DNA of 7,511 nucleotides, taken from the NCBI GenBank assembly GCA_022511055.1, contig JAFLSH010000148.1, positions 1 to 7,511 on the forward strand, in the 5' to 3' direction. A program made the translations under genes and the position numbers. This stretch comes from Prevotella sp. Its GTDB lineage: Bacteria > Bacteroidota > Bacteroidia > Bacteroidales > Bacteroidaceae. The notes beneath the pieces were generated by a model, which made no database searches, was not told the DNA's origin, and was given only the letters and a program-made list of their open reading frames with translations. Of this stretch, positions 6,881-7,511 are shown piece after piece (the stretch's first letter is position 1; each line of letters starts with the position of its first letter).

Positions 6881-7380
6881 GAACAGTAACATTGCGCGCC
6901 ATAGAGCCAGAAGACCTTGAGGTCTTGTATCAGATAGAAAACGACTCGCAAGAGTGGGCACTGGGGTGTTCAAACGTGCCTTATTCGCGCTATGTGCTGC
7001 ACGAGTACATTGCCAACCAGTCATGCGACATCTATGCCGACAAGCAAGTGCGGCTGATGGTGGTAAATGAAGACAAGGTGCCTGTGGGCATCGTTGACTT
7101 GGTCAACTTTGACCCGAAAAACAGGCGGGCGGAGTTAGGCATGATTATCATGAGGCAGTACCGCCACCAGGGATATGGGAAATTGGCACTCAACGAAATA
7201 TGCCGCTATGCGCTCACCACGCTTCACCTGAAACAGATATATCTCTATGTAGACACCAATAACATGGAATGCGTGAATTTGTTTGAAAATCACTGTAACT
7301 TAATGCCTGTCAGACTGAAAGACTGGCTTTATGATGGCAGAGAATACCAAGATGCCCTTCTATTCCAAATTATTTTGTAA
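6877..7380 (+). CDS. GNAT family N-acetyltransferase
   Basis: The 167-residue product has a full GNAT fold of the RimJ/SpeG-like type. It starts with TVTLRAIEPEDLEVLYQIEN (3-22), has the strand-4 region GIVDLVNFDPKNRRAELGMI (71-90), and carries the acetyl-CoA pyrophosphate-binding motif RHQGYGK (96-102, RxxGxG). The end DGREYQDALLFQIIL (153-167) is typical of this subfamily. The usual Cys-Gly-Phe turn after the NxxxxxLFE helix is replaced here by HCNLMPV (139-145), a modest divergence near the acceptor site. The substrate (protein N-terminus, polyamine, sugar or other amine) cannot be told. The start overlaps the glycosyltransferase stop by 4 bases. It is the last gene of the cluster. Confidence 0.93.
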   Translation: MRTVTLRAIEPEDLEVLYQIENDSQEWALGCSNVPYSRYVLHEYIANQSCDIYADKQVRLMVVNEDKVPVGIVDLVNFDPKNRRAELGMIIMRQYRHQGYGKLALNEICRYALTTLHLKQIYLYVDTNNMECVNLFENHCNLMPVRLKDWLYDGREYQDALLFQIIL

Positions 7381-7396
7381 AAAAACGGCAAAAAAG

Positions 7397-7428
7397 TTTG
7401 GGCGTTTCAGAAAATATTACTACCTTTG
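7397..7428 (+). promoter_or_regulatory. Promoter of tRNA-Asp, Bacteroidetes sigma-70 type
   Basis: TTTG (7397-7400), exactly 20 bases, then TACCTTTG (7421-7428) fits the Bacteroidetes -33/-7 consensus. The -7 box and spacer length are the same as in the rho promoter. The predicted start is near 7433, about 25 bases before the mature tRNA 5' end. No convincing intrinsic terminator separates it from the GNAT gene, so readthrough from the operon could add to tRNA transcription. Confidence 0.85.
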
Positions 7429-7457
7429 CACCCGCAAACGACAAAGTGTGATATTTT

Positions 7458-7511
7458 GGTGCGTTAGTTCAGTAGGTTAGAATGCCTGCCTGTCACGCAG
7501 GAGGTCACGAG
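7458..7511 (+). tRNA. tRNA-Asp (anticodon GTC), 3' end outside window
   Basis: The 5' part of a tRNA is complete up to the T-stem. Acceptor 5' strand GGTGCGT (7458-7464), D-stem GTTC/GAAT (7467-7470 with 7480-7483), anticodon stem CCTGC/GCAGG (7485-7489 with 7497-7501), seven-base loop CTGTCAC (7490-7496) with anticodon GTC at 7492-7494, variable loop 7502-7506, and the 5' T-stem ACGAG (7507-7511). The T-loop, 3' acceptor strand and CCA end lie past the window. Confidence 0.95.

Noticed and set aside
7458..7511. Integration (att) site at the tRNA gene
   Set aside because: tRNA genes are common integration targets, but the 3' half where an att core would lie is outside the window and no integrase or direct repeat is seen.

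Overview
The window comes from a member of the Bacteroidetes, most likely Bacteroidales and possibly Prevotellaceae. Three things point there. Two promoters match the Bacteroidetes primary sigma consensus (TTTG, about 20 bases, TAnnTTTG), and a third has its TAnnTTTG half. The rho gene has the long disordered insertion typical of this phylum. Start codons lack strong Shine-Dalgarno sites and sit in A-rich DNA. The genes are GC-rich and the intergenic DNA is AT-rich. No species can be named from this sequence.

Layout. Bases 1-84 hold a short array of 21-bp tandem repeats that runs to the window edge. Bases 101-2062 (minus strand) encode transcription termination factor Rho, 653 residues, with an Ala/Glu/Pro-rich disordered segment of about 230 residues between its N-terminal domain and its RNA-binding domain. 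Bases 2063-2312 are a divergent intergenic region with a well-matched rho promoter, a rho leader of about 100 nt containing a small hairpin, and a -7 box for the rightward genes.

From 2313 to 7380 six plus-strand genes are packed like one operon: engB (ribosome-assembly GTPase), a Uup-type ABC-F ATPase, recR (recombination mediator), a four-helix membrane protein of unknown function, a family 2 glycosyltransferase and a GNAT acetyltransferase. The first three are separated by 2 and 11 bases. The last three junctions are all 4-base ATGA start/stop overlaps, which suggests translational coupling. After a 77-base gap with a strong promoter match, a tRNA-Asp(GTC) gene starts at 7458 and is cut by the window end.

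The operon joins ribosome biogenesis (EngB, possibly Uup), genome maintenance (Uup, RecR) and envelope or surface modification (membrane protein, glycosyltransferase). These are mostly housekeeping genes and I see no phage, transposon, CRISPR or toxin-antitoxin system. The least explained items are the 21-bp repeats, the membrane protein, the C-terminal extension of the glycosyltransferase, and the composition of the Rho insertion.
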